DNA of 34,211 bases, from the NCBI GenBank assembly GCA_047971485.1, contig JBKDZR010000117.1:1-34211 (forward strand). The letters are read 5' to 3'. How positions within the stretch are numbered: the stretch's first letter is position 1; each line of letters starts with the position of its first letter. The position numbers and the translations under genes are program-made. The DNA comes from JBKDZR01 sp047971485. Its GTDB lineage: Bacteria > Pseudomonadota > Alphaproteobacteria > Rhodobacterales > Rhodobacteraceae. The notes below the pieces were generated by a model, which was not told the origin of the DNA, searched no databases, and saw nothing but the letters and a program-made list of their open reading frames with translations. Of this stretch, positions 7,805-16,386 are shown one piece after another.

Positions 7805-8536
7805 TCAGATCGCCTCCACCTCAGTCCGGCAAAACGTCAGGTAATGGGGGGGACGGCCCTCGCGCAGGGCCTTTTGTTCATAGCGGGTGGACAGCCAATC
7901 GTCCCAGGGCAGACGCCAATCATCCGGTCCCTCGGCCAGCCAATCAAAGGCCGGATCGGGCATCAACTGTTCCAGGGTCTGGCGCACGTAATCGGGAATA
8001 TCTGTGGCCAGGCGCAGATGCGCACCGGGCTTCATCACTCGGGCCAGCGGGCGCAGGAAATCCGGCGTCACGAAGCGGCGGCGATGATGGCGCGCCTTGG
8101 GCCAGGGATCGGGGTAAAGAACAAAGGCCCGCGCAATGCAGGCCGTCGGCAACACATCGAACAGGTCCCGGACATCCCCCGGATGCACAGCAACATTGCT
8201 GGCCTCCGCCGCACGGATCTTGCCCAGCAGCATGGCGACACCATTGATATAGGGTTCACACCCGATGATCGCGGCCTGGGGGTTGCGCGCGGCCTGATGG
8301 ATCATGTGCTCCCCCCCGCCAAATCCAACCTCCAGCCAGATCTCGCGATCGCCGAAGCGGGCGGCCAGATCCAGCGGAGTGCGATCGGGGTTGGTCTCCC
8401 AGCTGATCCCGGGCAGGGACAGCTCGGCCAGATCTTCGTCGAGATAGGCCTGCTGGCTGGCGCGCAGGCCCTTGCCCTTGCGCCGGCCGTAAAGATTGCG
8501 CCACGGGGCGCCGGACTGGTGGCTTTGACGTGTCAT
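7805..8536 (-). CDS. trmB: tRNA (guanine-N7-)-methyltransferase
   Basis: This SAM-dependent enzyme makes m7G46 in the variable loop of tRNA. It has 243 residues from the chosen ATG at 8536 (MTRQSHQSGAPWRNLYGRRKGK, a typical alphaproteobacterial TrmB N-terminus); the frame is open for another 25 codons without family similarity. The SAM-binding segment is EVGFGGGEHM, followed by the acidic CEPYINGV and the family signature LYPDPWPKARHHRRRFV. The C-terminal WLSTRYEQKALREGR helps bind tRNA. It lies 53 bases after the small lipoprotein gene. Confidence 0.95.
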   Translation of the reverse strand: MTRQSHQSGAPWRNLYGRRKGKGLRASQQAYLDEDLAELSLPGISWETNPDRTPLDLAARFGDREIWLEVGFGGGEHMIHQAARNPQAAIIGCEPYINGVAMLLGKIRAAEASNVAVHPGDVRDLFDVLPTACIARAFVLYPDPWPKARHHRRRFVTPDFLRPLARVMKPGAHLRLATDIPDYVRQTLEQLMPDPAFDWLAEGPDDWRLPWDDWLSTRYEQKALREGRPPHYLTFCRTEVEAI

Positions 8537-8589
8537 GGGCGCACATGCCCGGGAACGCGGACCAAGGTCAAGCACCCCGAAGCCGGTGC

Positions 8590-8799
8590 TTACCGGGACC
8601 AGTCCATGCACATGTCATCCCAGCGCATGCGGGCGGGGTGCCCGGAAGGGGGCTGGGGCCGCGTGCAACTGGTCTTGCCCAGAGCGCTCATCTTTTCATT
8701 CGGCCCCCAGGCCCGGTTATAATCCTGGCTTGGGGCCATCGTGGTTCCGCTGCAGGCCGCAAGGCCCACCACGACAAGCATCGGTATGAAACGGTGCAT
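8590..8799 (-). CDS. Small lipoprotein, unknown function
   Basis: A 69-residue product with an N-terminal signal (MHRFIPMLVVVGLAAC) ending in an LAAC lipobox, so it should be lipid-modified at C16 and anchored on the periplasmic side. The mature part is short and polar and contains two more cysteines (TSCTRP and DMCMDW) that could form a disulfide. A good ribosome-binding site (CAGGAG) lies 7-8 bases before the ATG. It sits between metK and trmB on the same strand. I do not recognise the family. Confidence 0.75.
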   Translation of the reverse strand: MHRFIPMLVVVGLAACSGTTMAPSQDYNRAWGPNEKMSALGKTSCTRPQPPSGHPARMRWDDMCMDWSR

Positions 8800-8886
8800 T
8801 CTGTTTCTCCTGTTTCCCTGAAGCCAGGCCAGTCCCGCCGGCCTGAACAGGATCTGGGGCCGACGACCCGTGCCGCCAAGCCCCGG

Positions 8887-10068
8887 TCAGAATGCCGCAG
8901 TCAGCGCATCAACCAGATCGGTCCGTTCCCAGCTGAACCCGCCATCGGCCTCGGCCGGGCGACCGAAATGGCCATAGGCTGCCGTGCGCTGATAGATCGG
9001 CCGGTTCAGGTCCAGATGGGTGCGGATGCCACGCGGCGTCAGATCCATGGCCTTGCCCACGGCCCGCTCGATCTGCGCCTCGGGAACCTTGCCAGTGCCG
9101 TGGGTGTCGGCATAGATCGACAAGGGCCGGGCGACACCGATCGCATAGCTCAGCTGGATCGTGCAGCGATGGGCCAGCCCCGCCGCAACCACATTCTTGG
9201 CCAGATAGCGCGCCGCATAGGTGGCCGAGCGATCCACCTTGGTCGGATCCTTGCCCGAAAACGCGCCTCCGCCATGGGCTGCGGCCCCGCCATAGGTATC
9301 CACAATGATCTTGCGCCCGGTCAGGCCGGCATCACCATCGGGCCCGCCGATCACGAAGGACCCGGTCGGATTGACCCACCATTGCGTGGCCTCGGTGATC
9401 CAGCCCGCCGGCAGTTCGGCGCGGATATAGGGCTCGACCAGGGCGCGCACATCATCCGAGCTCAGATCCGGGTCGACATGCTGGGTGGACAGCACGATCG
9501 AAGCCACGCCCACCGGCTTGCCCCCTTCGTATCGCACGGTCAGTTGCGATTTCGCATCCGGGCCCAGTTCCGGACGCTCGCCGGACTTGCGTACCTCGGC
9601 CAGCCGCTTGAGCACCCGGTGCGCATAGCAGATCGGCGCTGGCATCAGATCCGGCGTTTCATCCACAGCATAGCCGAACATGATCCCCTGATCGCCAGCC
9701 CCTTCTTCGCGGCCGTTGGACCCATCGACACCCTGACGAATGTCGATCGATTGTTCGTGCAACAGGTTGGTCACCTCGACCGTGTTCCAGTGGAATTTGT
9801 CCTGTTCATAGCCGATATCTCGGATGCAATCGCGGGCAATGCCCTCAATCCGATCGCGAAAACCGGCCAGGCGGGCAGGATCGCTCAGCCCGATTTCACC
9901 GCCAATGACCACGCGATTGGTGGTGGCGAAGGTCTCACAGGCGACCTTGGCCTCGCTTTCCTCGGCCAGCAGGGCATCGAGAACGGCATCGGAAATCCGG
10001 TCACAGACCTTGTCCGGATGGCCCTCCGACACGGATTCGGAGGTGAAATGATAATCGGATCTGGTCAT
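8887..10068 (-). CDS. metK: S-adenosylmethionine synthetase
   Basis: This enzyme makes SAM from methionine and ATP. It has 393 residues. Conserved motifs are ESVSEGHPDKVCDRISDA near the N-terminus (ATP-binding His at about 17), GDQGIMFGYA (about 133-142) and the P-loop-like GGGAFSGKDPTKVDRSA. The start at 10068 follows a GGAGC ribosome-binding site that is part of the predicted SAM/SAH riboswitch just upstream, so translation is probably repressed when SAM or SAH is bound. SAM made here serves trmB, miaB and other methyl transfer reactions. Confidence 0.97.
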   Translation of the reverse strand: MTRSDYHFTSESVSEGHPDKVCDRISDAVLDALLAEESEAKVACETFATTNRVVIGGEIGLSDPARLAGFRDRIEGIARDCIRDIGYEQDKFHWNTVEVTNLLHEQSIDIRQGVDGSNGREEGAGDQGIMFGYAVDETPDLMPAPICYAHRVLKRLAEVRKSGERPELGPDAKSQLTVRYEGGKPVGVASIVLSTQHVDPDLSSDDVRALVEPYIRAELPAGWITEATQWWVNPTGSFVIGGPDGDAGLTGRKIIVDTYGGAAAHGGGAFSGKDPTKVDRSATYAARYLAKNVVAAGLAHRCTIQLSYAIGVARPLSIYADTHGTGKVPEAQIERAVGKAMDLTPRGIRTHLDLNRPIYQRTAAYGHFGRPAEADGGFSWERTDLVDALTAAF

Positions 10069-10074
10069 GAGAGG

Positions 10075-10118
10075 TGCTCCGTTGAACTCTGACCGCCACG
10101 TCAGGAAGCCGTTGTGAC
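10075..10118 (-). ncRNA. SAM/SAH riboswitch in the metK leader
   Basis: The minus strand reads GTCACAACGGCTTCCTGACG, then TGGC, a spacer, and finally GGAGCA shortly before the metK ATG. This matches from memory the published SAM/SAH riboswitch consensus (GUCACAACGGCUUCCUG, R, CGUG... GGAGCA), found in Rhodobacterales upstream of metK. GTCAC pairs with GTGGC (one G-U) to form the hairpin, and the GGAGC ribosome-binding site lies in the region that forms the ligand-dependent pseudoknot, giving translational control. Confidence 0.92.
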
Positions 10119-10136
10119 GGTGTGAACTGATCGTGC

Positions 10137-11651
10137 CTAGCGCCTTGCCCGGGAAAGGTCAATCACCCGGCCACACCTGCCCACCACCGCCAGTCCGGCC
10201 AAGATCAGCGCGGCCAGAAGGGCCGGCAGATCACCGCTACGGCTGTATATCGTCGGCCGGCCCGGCAAGGGCAGATCGACATCAAGACCCCCCGTTACGT
10301 TCAGCGCGATCCGATCCAGGACCCGGCCATTGGCATCAATCAACGCGCTTACCCCGGTATTGGCCACACGCACCAGCGGCAGCCCCTGTTCGATCGCCCG
10401 CATCCGCGCCTGGGCCAAATGCTGCTGGGGACCGGAAAAATTGCCGAACCAGGCGTCATTGGTCAGTTGCAGGATCCAGTCGGGACGCGGACCGGCGGAC
10501 CGGGCATGGCGGGGGAAAATCGCCTCATAGCAGATCAGCGGCAGCATCCGCCCCGCCCCGAAGCCCGACAGATCAATCACGGTCGGGCCGGGACCGGGGG
10601 TAAAGCCGCCGGGCAGGCGCTCGGCCAGGCCCCGCAGGCCCAGGGCCCGCGCCAGCCCACCGCCGGGAATATATTCCCCGAACGGGACCAGGTGAAACTT
10701 GTCATAGATCTGGGCCACTGTCGCATCCGGCGCGATCACAGCCAGGGCGTTGCGCAAATCGCCCCCGACACGCCGCAACGCTCCAACGATCACACCCGCG
10801 CCCCCGGCCGCCGCCACGGCCTGCGCCGTCAAATCCGGACGCGTGCCCATCAGATAGGGCAGCGTCGCCTCGGGCCAGATCACCAGATCCGGGGGGCGAC
10901 CGGATGCCGGCGCGGCGCTGAGATCCAGGGTCCGCTCCCAGAAGATCGGGGCCAGGTCCTCACGCCATTTCAGGTGTTGGGGCACATTGGGCTGAACCAG
11001 ACGCAGGCGGGGCGGATCCGCGGTCAGAACAGGAACCGGTGTCAGCGCCAGAGGCCCGGCCAGCCACAGCCCAGCCACCAGCGCCGCCGACAGCACGCCC
11101 CCCAACGGCGCGATCGCCGCCGGCACAACCACCAACAGGCTGAGCAGCGTCAAGCCATGGGGGCCAAGAACTGCTGCCCACTGGGCCACCGGCGTTTCGA
11201 TCCAGAAACTGCCGATCATTGCCCAGGGAAACCCGCTCAGCAGCCGCGCACGCGCCATCTCGGCCAGGGTCAGCGCGGCGGCGTACAGTAACGCCCGGCG
11301 CCAGCGCGCCCCATTCCGCGACAGGACAGCCGCCCCCAAAACCGCCACCGCCCAGAACAGCGCCAGCCCCCCCGCCATCAGCAGCGGCGCGAAAGGTGCC
11401 ATCCAGCCATGGCGGGCAATATCGACCAGGAAGGGCTCGACAAGCCAATGTAGTGCGGCCAGAAAATAGCCCGTTCCGAATGCCCAGGCCACCAGTCCCG
11501 CCTGCCGGGGCACGGGCGCAGCCAGCATCAGCGCCAGCCCGGCCGCCAGCCCGAGCAACGCCAACAGCACGCTGGAAACCGGTTCCTGCCCGAGGGCAAA
11601 GACCACCCCGCACAGGGCGGCGGCCCCCAGGTGTCGCCGCCCACGGATCAC
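10137..11651 (-). CDS. lnt: Apolipoprotein N-acyltransferase
   Basis: This inner-membrane enzyme adds the third acyl chain to the N-terminal cysteine of lipoproteins. From the proposed GTG at 11651 it has 504 residues. Several hydrophobic helices fill about 1-200, followed by a nitrilase-like domain. The catalytic triad is visible as E261 (WPEATLPY), K318 (YDKFHLVPFGEY) and C374 (LICYEAIFP). A last hydrophobic segment lies at the C-terminus. The start is uncertain: no ATG is in frame near the end of the upstream CBS-domain gene (stop at 11665), and the frame continues upstream overlapping that gene. It belongs to the phoH-ybeY-corC-lnt cluster. Confidence 0.94.
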   Translation of the reverse strand: MIRGRRHLGAAALCGVVFALGQEPVSSVLLALLGLAAGLALMLAAPVPRQAGLVAWAFGTGYFLAALHWLVEPFLVDIARHGWMAPFAPLLMAGGLALFWAVAVLGAAVLSRNGARWRRALLYAAALTLAEMARARLLSGFPWAMIGSFWIETPVAQWAAVLGPHGLTLLSLLVVVPAAIAPLGGVLSAALVAGLWLAGPLALTPVPVLTADPPRLRLVQPNVPQHLKWREDLAPIFWERTLDLSAAPASGRPPDLVIWPEATLPYLMGTRPDLTAQAVAAAGGAGVIVGALRRVGGDLRNALAVIAPDATVAQIYDKFHLVPFGEYIPGGGLARALGLRGLAERLPGGFTPGPGPTVIDLSGFGAGRMLPLICYEAIFPRHARSAGPRPDWILQLTNDAWFGNFSGPQQHLAQARMRAIEQGLPLVRVANTGVSALIDANGRVLDRIALNVTGGLDVDLPLPGRPTIYSRSGDLPALLAALILAGLAVVGRCGRVIDLSRARR

Positions 11652-11664
11652 CCGCAGGGCAGCG

Positions 11665-12558
11665 TCATGTCGCCGGGTCAGACCCCGCCTCCTTGGGCAA
11701 TCGGACCCGCAGCCGCTTGATCCGGCGCGGATCGGCATCGACCACCTCAATCTCGGTGCCGTCAGGATGGCGGACGATTTCACCGCGGGCCGGAACCCGA
11801 CCGGTCAGCAGAAAGACCAGACCGCCGATGGTATCCACATCTTCCTCGAAATCAGGCAAGGCCAGCGCGTGGCCGATCTGCAGCTCGAAATCCGCAAGCG
11901 GGGCGCGCGCGGACACGATATAGGCCCCGGGCGTTTCTTCTGTCCACAGCGACACTTCATCGACGTCGTGTTCATCCTCGATCTCACCGATCACCTGTTC
12001 GATCAGATCCTCGATGGTCACCAGCCCATCCGTGCCGCCATATTCGTCGATCACCAGCGCCATGTGCATCCGTTGGCTCTGCATCTTCTGCAACAACACG
12101 CCGATCGGCATCGACGGCGGCGCGAACAGAAGCGGCCGCACCAGCCCACGCAGGTCGAACGCCCCATGCCGCCCGTCAAACCCGTAATTCAGCGCCACAT
12201 CCTTGAGATGCACCATGCCCAGGGGCATATCCAGCGTACCCTCATAGACCGGCAGACGGGTAAACCCGCTGTCGCGGAACACATCGACCAGATCCTTCAG
12301 GGGGATATCCACCGGCACCGCGTGAATTTCGCCCTTCGGTATGGCGACGTCTTCAACCCGCATCTGCCGCAGGTTGAACAGACCTGGCCGCGTCCAGCCG
12401 TTGGCCGCCCCATCGCCCGTTTTCGGCCCGTCCGGTTCCGAATCGGCGTCTTCCCCCGATTGCCAGAACATCAGACGATCCCAGAGCCCTTTTGGCTCAT
12501 TTTCATCGTTAAGCTGCGCGCTCTGCGCGGCACTAGACGACCCGTCGGAGTCGTTCAT
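11665..12558 (-). CDS. CBS-domain protein, HlyC/CorC family
   Basis: A soluble protein of 297 residues from the ATG at 12558, which has GGAACGG just upstream; a GTG at 12585 would add nine residues. An acidic N-terminal tail is followed by a pair of CBS domains (about 60-190, with VPVDIPLKDLVDVFRDSGFTRLPVYEG split between them and IDEYGGTDGLVTIEDLIEQVIGEIEDEHD shared at the end) and a C-terminal transporter-associated (CorC_HlyC) domain. There is no DUF21 membrane domain. Relatives are linked to Mg/Co efflux and to the ybeY-lnt cluster, as here. The precise role is unproven. Confidence 0.9.
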   Translation of the reverse strand: MNDSDGSSSAAQSAQLNDENEPKGLWDRLMFWQSGEDADSEPDGPKTGDGAANGWTRPGLFNLRQMRVEDVAIPKGEIHAVPVDIPLKDLVDVFRDSGFTRLPVYEGTLDMPLGMVHLKDVALNYGFDGRHGAFDLRGLVRPLLFAPPSMPIGVLLQKMQSQRMHMALVIDEYGGTDGLVTIEDLIEQVIGEIEDEHDVDEVSLWTEETPGAYIVSARAPLADFELQIGHALALPDFEEDVDTIGGLVFLLTGRVPARGEIVRHPDGTEIEVVDADPRRIKRLRVRLPKEAGSDPAT

Positions 12559-12594
12559 CTTTTCCGTTCCAGTTACCTGGGCCACAGCGGCCCG

Positions 12595-13098
12595 TCATGA
12601 ATATGGGCTGGCAATACCCAGTTTCGCAAGTATCCCCGTTTCCAACCCTTCCATCACTGTGGCATCTGCATCGTTAACATGGTCATAACCCAGCAAATGC
12701 AGGACACCATGGATCACCAGATGGGTCACATGATCGGCCACCGGCTTGCCCGCCTCGGCGGCTTCGCGCTGACAGGTTTCCAGGGCGATGGCGATATCGC
12801 CCAGGGGTTCGGGATCATCGGCCGGGCCCGGATCCGGCAAGGCAGGAATGGCGCCGGGGATGTCCGGGGCGCGATTCTCGCTGGGCCAGGACAGAACATT
12901 GGTGGGTTGGGGCTTGCCACGGAAATCGGCGTTCAGCGTGGCGATGCGCGCGTCATCACAGCCCATGACGACGATCTCGAAACCAGCCGGGGCCAGCCCC
13001 ACGCCATTCAGCGCAGCAACAGAGGCACGCTCGGCCAGATCTTCCAGCCCGAGGGCTTCCCAGCGGTCATCTTCAAGGACCGTATCAACCAGGGTCAT
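12595..13098 (-). CDS. ybeY: Endoribonuclease YbeY
   Basis: A metal-dependent RNase for 16S rRNA maturation and ribosome quality control. It has 167 residues. The UPF0054 zinc site is clear: H130, H134 and H140 in HGVLHLLGYDH. FRGKPQPTNVLSWPSE is another family motif. The start overlaps the phoH stop by 4 bases (ATGA-type), which suggests coupling. It is followed closely by the CBS-domain gene. Confidence 0.96.
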   Translation of the reverse strand: MTLVDTVLEDDRWEALGLEDLAERASVAALNGVGLAPAGFEIVVMGCDDARIATLNADFRGKPQPTNVLSWPSENRAPDIPGAIPALPDPGPADDPEPLGDIAIALETCQREAAEAGKPVADHVTHLVIHGVLHLLGYDHVNDADATVMEGLETGILAKLGIASPYS

Positions 13099-14165
13099 CG
13101 TTCGGCGGCCGCATCCTCGGCCTCTTCATAGGCCTCGATGATCCGGGCGACCAGCGGGTGGCGCACCACATCGCGCGCCGTGAAATAGCTGAACGAGATG
13201 CCCTCGATCCCGTCCAACAGGCGGGCCGCATCGCGCAGCCCGCTGTTCACCCCGCGCGGCAAATCCACCTGGGTCCGATCGCCGGTGATCACCATGCGCG
13301 ATCCTTCACCCAGACGGGTCAGGAACATCTTCATCTGCATGGTCGTGGCGTTCTGCGCCTCATCCAGCACGACAAAGGCATTGGACAGGGTGCGCCCGCG
13401 CATGAAGGCCAGGGGTGCGATCTCAATCTTCTTGTCCTCGATCAGCTTGGCCACCTGCTTGCCGGGCAGGAAATCGTTCAGCGCATCATAGAGCGGCTGC
13501 ATGTAAGGATCGACCTTGTCCTTCATGTCACCGGGAAGATAGCCCAGCTTTTCGCCGGCCTCGACCGCCGGACGCGACAGGATTATCCGTTCCACCTTGC
13601 CCTCGATGAACATCGACACGCCCACAGCAACGGCCAGATAGGTCTTGCCGGTGCCTGCCGGGCCGATACCGAAGGCCAGTTCATTCTTGAACATGGCCCG
13701 GACATAGGCCTTTTGCGCATCGGTGCGCGGCTCGACCACGCGCTTGCGGGTGCGCACCTCAACCTGACCGCGGGCGAACATCTCCATCTGTTCGCCGGTG
13801 GGCGGATCGGGATCGCGGCCCATGCGCAACTCGCCGTCGATATCGCCGGGTTCGACCGGGCGCCCCGCCTCAAGCCGATCATAGAGCGCGGTCAACACCT
13901 CGGCCCCCAGGGCCTGGGCCTCGGCAGACCCGTGCAGGTCCAGCTGGTTGCCGCGCCGCAGGATCTGAAGGTCAAGGGCCTGTTCGATCTGGGCGATGTT
14001 GCGGTCATATTCGCCGCACAGGTCAATCAGCAGACGGTTGTCGGGGAATTCCAGATGCACAACAGGGGCATCATCAGAGCGGGCGGTTGGGGTCGGCGCG
14101 ATTATGGCCAAGCGCATCTCCTGCTTCGGAACCGTGGCGCAAGCCTGCCAGCCCTTTTCGTCCAT
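13095..14165 (-). CDS. PhoH family ATPase (PhoH-like, YbeZ)
   Basis: A cytosolic P-loop ATPase usually encoded next to ybeY and thought to act with it in RNA processing. From 14165 it has 356 residues. An N-terminal KH-like region contains DNRLLIDLCGEYDRNIAQIE. The Walker A GPAGTGKT is at about 168-175, followed by RPAVEAGEKLGYLPGD, the Walker B VVLDEAQNAT and TGDRTQVDLPRG. The start is uncertain: ATGs at 14219, 14165 and 14117 are all in frame. The last has AGGAG directly adjacent, which is too close to be ideal. Confidence 0.93.
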   Translation of the reverse strand: MDEKGWQACATVPKQEMRLAIIAPTPTARSDDAPVVHLEFPDNRLLIDLCGEYDRNIAQIEQALDLQILRRGNQLDLHGSAEAQALGAEVLTALYDRLEAGRPVEPGDIDGELRMGRDPDPPTGEQMEMFARGQVEVRTRKRVVEPRTDAQKAYVRAMFKNELAFGIGPAGTGKTYLAVAVGVSMFIEGKVERIILSRPAVEAGEKLGYLPGDMKDKVDPYMQPLYDALNDFLPGKQVAKLIEDKKIEIAPLAFMRGRTLSNAFVVLDEAQNATTMQMKMFLTRLGEGSRMVITGDRTQVDLPRGVNSGLRDAARLLDGIEGISFSYFTARDVVRHPLVARIIEAYEEAEDAAAER

Positions 14166-14290
14166 GGCAAGGGGGCGTGGGCCCCAGAGGATCCCGCCGG
14201 TGCAGTTTCCTGCGGCCATCCCCCTGTGGCGCGGCCCCTGCCGCCGAAAGGGCCACCCCCGGACACAGGTATCACCCCCGGCCTGTCCAA

Positions 14291-15619
14291 TCAGGCGACC
14301 AGCACACCAGCCAGCGAATTCGGCCCGCTTTCGGTGATCCGCACCAGCGCGACCCGGCCCAGCAGATCATCGGGTGCGGTCACGTGAACGGCATGCAGAT
14401 AATCGGACTTGCCAGCCAATTGCCCTGCCATCCGGCCGCGCTTTTCGAACAATACCTGCACCGTGCGCCCGACCATGGCATCCTGCGCCGCGCGCTGCTG
14501 ATCGGACAACAGGGCCTGAAGGCGCTGCAAGCGGTCGCTGGCCACCTGCGGGTCAACGCCATCGCGTTCCGCCGCCGGGGTGCCAGGGCGGGCTGAGTAG
14601 CAAAAGGAATAGGCCTGACCATAGCCCGTCTGGCGCACCAGATCCATCGTCGCCTCGAAATCTTCGTCCGTTTCACCGGGGAAGCCGACGATGAAATCCC
14701 CCGACATCAGGATATCGGGGCGCGCGGCACGGATCCGGCCGATCAGGTCCAGATATTGGGCGGCGGTGTGCTTGCGGTTCATCGCCTTCAGGATCCGGTC
14801 GGACCCTGATTGCACCGGCAGATGGAGATAAGGCATCAGTTTTGCGCAATCGCCATGGGCGGCGATCAGATCATCATCCATGTCATTGGGATGCGAGGTG
14901 GTGTAGCGGATCCTCTCCAGCCCGTCGATCTGCGCCAGTTCCCGCACCAGCCGGCCCAGCCCCCAGGTGCCGCCATCCACGCCATCCCCATGATAGGCAT
15001 TGACGTTCTGCCCCAGCAGCGTGATTTCCACCGTGCCACGATCCACCAGATCGCGGGCTTCATCCAGCAGGCGGGCGGCGGCGCGGCTGACCTCGGCCCC
15101 CCGGGTATAGGGCACGACACAGAAGGCGCAAAACTTGTCACAGCCCTCCTGCACGGTCAGAAAGGCGGCAGGGGCACGACGGGCGGCAGGGCCGCGCCGG
15201 CCCAGCTTGTCAAACTTGTCCTCTTCGGGGAAATCAGTGTCGAGCGGCTTTTCCCCGGCCCGGGCCCGGGCCTCCATCTGCGGCAGACGATGGTAGGATT
15301 GCGGCCCGACCACCAGATCAACCAGCGGCTGGCGGCGCATGATTTCCGCGCCCTCGGCCTGGGCCACGCAGCCGGCCACACCGATCTTCAGATCCGGCTT
15401 GGCCGCCTTCAACCCCTTCATCCGGCCAAGTTCGGAATAGACCTTCTCGGCGGCCTTTTCGCGGATATGACAGGTGTTCAGCAGGATCATGTCGGCCTCT
15501 TCCGGCCGGTCGGTCACCTCATAGCCAGCACCACCCATGGCCTCGGCCATGCGCTCGCTGTCATAGACATTCATCTGACAGCCATAGGTCTTGATCAGCA
15601 ATTTCTTCGGATCGGCCAT
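14291..15619 (-). CDS. miaB: tRNA-2-methylthio-N6-dimethylallyladenosine synthase
   Basis: A radical-SAM methylthiotransferase that modifies i6A37 of tRNAs. It has 442 residues from the ATG at 15619. The N-terminal UPF0004 domain holds the second Fe-S cluster cysteines C14 (TYGCQMN), C50 (NTCHIRE) and C84 (VAGC). The radical-SAM cluster is C160, C164 and C167 in GCDKFCAFC. A C-terminal TRAM domain (VGRTVQVLFEKRGRMAGQ onward) binds tRNA. It precedes the phoH-ybeY-lnt genes, as in many proteobacteria. Confidence 0.97.
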   Translation of the reverse strand: MADPKKLLIKTYGCQMNVYDSERMAEAMGGAGYEVTDRPEEADMILLNTCHIREKAAEKVYSELGRMKGLKAAKPDLKIGVAGCVAQAEGAEIMRRQPLVDLVVGPQSYHRLPQMEARARAGEKPLDTDFPEEDKFDKLGRRGPAARRAPAAFLTVQEGCDKFCAFCVVPYTRGAEVSRAAARLLDEARDLVDRGTVEITLLGQNVNAYHGDGVDGGTWGLGRLVRELAQIDGLERIRYTTSHPNDMDDDLIAAHGDCAKLMPYLHLPVQSGSDRILKAMNRKHTAAQYLDLIGRIRAARPDILMSGDFIVGFPGETDEDFEATMDLVRQTGYGQAYSFCYSARPGTPAAERDGVDPQVASDRLQRLQALLSDQQRAAQDAMVGRTVQVLFEKRGRMAGQLAGKSDYLHAVHVTAPDDLLGRVALVRITESGPNSLAGVLVA

Positions 15620-15797
15620 CACGGGGCTCCGGCTGGATGGGGCGGGGTTGCCGCGTCCCTAGGGCAAATTCGGGCGTCTCGCAACCTGAGGCAGGGTTTG
15701 GTCATGTCTCAGCCTGGTATTCGGCTGGATAAGACGCGCATCGGCGGACCCGACGCCAAGCGCACTGCGCCCAGCCCCACCGCGCCCCGGGGATCGG

Positions 15798-16214
15798 CTA
15801 CTTGCGGCGCAGACGGATCACCACGTCGATCTGGGCAATCTCGGCCCCCTCGGGCACGTCGGGCAGGCGCGAGATTTCCAACTGCGATTTCGGTGCATCG
15901 GTCAGGGCGCCGCTGTCTTCCCAGTAGAAATGCGGGTGTTCATCGGTGCGCGTATCGAAATAGCTTTTGCTGCCATCGACCGTGACCTCTTGCATCAACC
16001 CCGCCTGGCAAAAGGCGCGCAGGGTATTGTAAACCGTTGCAAGAGCAACCTTTTCCCCGCGATCCATGGCCGTCGCGAACAGGCCCTCGGCCGTGACATG
16101 GCGGTTTTCACCATCCCCGATCAGCAACTGCGCCAGCATGACCCGCTGCCGTGTCGGGCGCAGTCCGGCGCCAGCCAGCCATGCCGTTTCCCTGTTCGTC
16201 TGGTCTGCCTTCAT
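15798..16214 (-). CDS. irr: Iron response regulator Irr (Fur superfamily)
   Basis: A Fur-family transcription factor that in alphaproteobacteria reports iron status through haem. It has 138 residues from the ATG at 16214. The N-terminal winged helix includes GLRPTRQRVMLAQLL and VALATVYNTLRAFCQAGLMQEV; the regulatory site is DEHPHFYWEDSGAL, the Irr form of the Fur HHDH region. The N-terminal haem regulatory motif (GCPWH) of Bradyrhizobium Irr is absent, as in most other Irr proteins. It is divergent from fabA-fabB-fabI, a conserved arrangement that supports Irr over Fur or PerR. Confidence 0.88.
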   Translation of the reverse strand: MKADQTNRETAWLAGAGLRPTRQRVMLAQLLIGDGENRHVTAEGLFATAMDRGEKVALATVYNTLRAFCQAGLMQEVTVDGSKSYFDTRTDEHPHFYWEDSGALTDAPKSQLEISRLPDVPEGAEIAQIDVVIRLRRK

Positions 16215-16241
16215 CACGCGGTCGCCCCATCTGATTGGTCG

Positions 16242-16271
16242 AATATATTAACTGTTGCGACGGATTTTCAA
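16242..16271 (-). promoter_or_regulatory. Putative sigma-70-like promoter of irr
   Basis: The minus strand carries TTGAAA (16266-16271), an 18-base spacer and TATATT (16242-16247), about 28 bases before the irr ATG. The whole 16215-16386 gap between irr and fabA is unusually AT-rich for this genome and must also hold the fabA promoter, which I cannot place firmly. Confidence 0.5.
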
Positions 16272-16386
16272 TCAGAAACCGCACATATGGCTAAGAGGTG
16301 GGCGCAATGACGCGGCCTTGCCAGCGCCTCTGCACGGGTGCTAATGGGAAGCGGCTTTTACCAACAACCACATGAAGCGGGGCAGA

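Noticed and set aside
8530..10092. 520-codon open frame antisense to metK
   Set aside because: It mirrors the metK coding frame and has no family features of its own.
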